This document shows positions 63,495-64,000 of a DNA stretch of 64,000 nucleotides, piece by piece. Under the pieces are notes generated by a model that worked only from the letters and a program-made list of their open reading frames with translations, did not search any database and had not been told where the DNA came from. The translations under genes and the position numbers were made by a program. The stretch lies in NCBI GenBank assembly GCA_028277945.1, contig JANQFH010000056.1:124001-188000 (forward strand), read 5' to 3'. Every line of letters begins with the position of its first letter. Positions within the stretch are counted from its first letter, which is position 1. This DNA is from Oligoflexia bacterium (GTDB lineage: Bacteria; Bdellovibrionota_G; JANQFH01).

Positions 63495-64000
63495 TTACAC
63501 GTTAAAATAGACGACGACCTTGACGAGAAAACTACGGAAGAGAGCATCAAAGCTGGCATCTTCTCTCTCCTCACTGTAGACGACAAAGAGATCACTTAAG
63601 GGACGAAAACGCCAACGAAACCGGTATTGAAAGTTGAGCTGGTCATCAGGCTGGTTCCACGAGGCGTTGGCATCCAGATACATCTGCTGGTTGATGGAGT
63701 AGCTCGCCGAGCTGTTCAGTGCCGCAGTGACAAAATCAGCCTGCAGGTCTGGGATGTCAATTAGGCTAACGTTGGCGCTGCTGTTGAAGTAGAGAGTGCT
63801 TAGGGGTCGAACCAGGAAACCGGGACGAAACTGGTGGATGGTGCCACCAAAGAAGCCACCGTAGCGGTAGGTAGCAAACGCACCAATATTATAGCGCTCC
63901 GGCATAGTTGCCGCCACTTCGAGTGCCGCCTCAGTATAGCGCCCTACTGGAATATCTACCTTATCCGCGATATCAAAGACCTCTAGCACCTCGTCGGAAA
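63495..64000 (-). CDS. C-terminal part of an outer-membrane beta-barrel protein (partial)
   Basis: The frame stays open to the window edge, so only the last 168 codons are present. The sequence alternates polar and hydrophobic residues in amphipathic strands (for example YNIGAFATYRYGGFFGGTIH and LNFQYRFRWRF) and ends RPLSDLFVVYSEE..FLVKVVVYFNV, with the terminal aromatic/Val pattern typical of barrel strands. RWRFRPLSDLFVVY resembles the C-terminal end of DUF5916-type barrels. The N-terminal part lies beyond the window. Confidence 0.7.
   Translation of the reverse strand, partial: SDEVLEVFDIADKVDIPVGRYTEAALEVAATMPERYNIGAFATYRYGGFFGGTIHQFRPGFLVRPLSTLYFNSSANVSLIDIPDLQADFVTAALNSSASYSINQQMYLDANASWNQPDDQLNFQYRFRWRFRPLSDLFVVYSEEREDASFDALFRSFLVKVVVYFNV

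Overview
The window is about 64 kb of compact bacterial chromosome with GC content near 50%. Gene content suggests a free-living, diderm, probably aerobic bacterium of deltaproteobacterial grade (Myxococcota, Bdellovibrionota, SAR324 or a relative). Pointers are a bactofilin, a PilZ domain fused to Hsp70, several PilZ/c-di-GMP proteins, an HflX with a long N-terminal extension, an Mla lipid-transport operon, many small lipoproteins, and B12-dependent acyl-CoA mutation. The lineage is an inference; no rRNA is present. Three tRNA genes are visible (Met-CAT, Leu-CAG, Val-TAC). I saw no insertion sequence, prophage or CRISPR array.

Layout. 1-5.7 kb: cell-wall and polysaccharide genes (NamZ-like muramidase, deacetylase-like protein, methyltransferase, GT2) and a RimK-like ligase. 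5.7-6.4 kb: hicAB toxin-antitoxin. 6.4-12.5 kb: pyrD, an LSm-like small protein, a branched-chain amino acid dehydrogenase, ugd, hflX and a bactofilin. 12.5-15.8 kb: tRNA-Met and a histidine kinase/diguanylate cyclase pair. 15.8-20.4 kb: acyl-CoA dehydrogenase, a B12 mutase whose active-site residues look like isobutyryl-CoA mutase, its cobalamin subunit, and purA. 20.4-24.6 kb: a tandemly duplicated divergent regulator/EamA-transporter cassette. 25.0-25.7 kb: tRNA-Leu and brnTA. 25.7-34.4 kb: S9 peptidase, a lipoprotein gamma-glutamyltransferase, uppP, the thiSGCE operon and trmB. 34.4-39.5 kb: secreted proteins, an RNase Z-like enzyme, a 3'-5' exonuclease, and an AT-rich regulator/orphan pair. 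39.5-45.6 kb: radC, fumC, mlaEFD and two paralogous lipoproteins. 45.8-48.5 kb: GyrI-like protein, tRNA-Val and acs. 48.5-48.9 kb: two large inverted-repeat elements. 48.9-54.7 kb: a shortened AddAB-like helicase/nuclease pair and pepP. 54.8-59.4 kb: a PilZ protein, a two-gene orphan operon behind a cobalamin riboswitch, and an AAA ATPase. 59.5-64 kb: mltA, PilZ-Hsp70, a Cys-motif orphan and the end of a barrel protein.

Three themes connect the genes. (1) B12: an isobutyryl-CoA-mutase-like enzyme is encoded at 17-19 kb, and a clear cobalamin riboswitch at 58 kb controls two secreted or anchored proteins of unknown function. (2) Leaderless-type promoters: several genes (hicA, brnT, trmB, pepP, the kinase) have a -10 box 5-8 nt before the start codon and no Shine-Dalgarno, while others carry strong AGGAGG sites. 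In the toxin-antitoxin modules perfect palindromes cover this core promoter. (3) Compactness: convergent genes are packed so tightly that four pairs share a 4-bp interlocked stop (TTAR) and ugd/hflX overlap by 47 bp; only one clear rho-independent terminator was found. REP/REPIN-like and larger cruciform elements occupy the few longer gaps.
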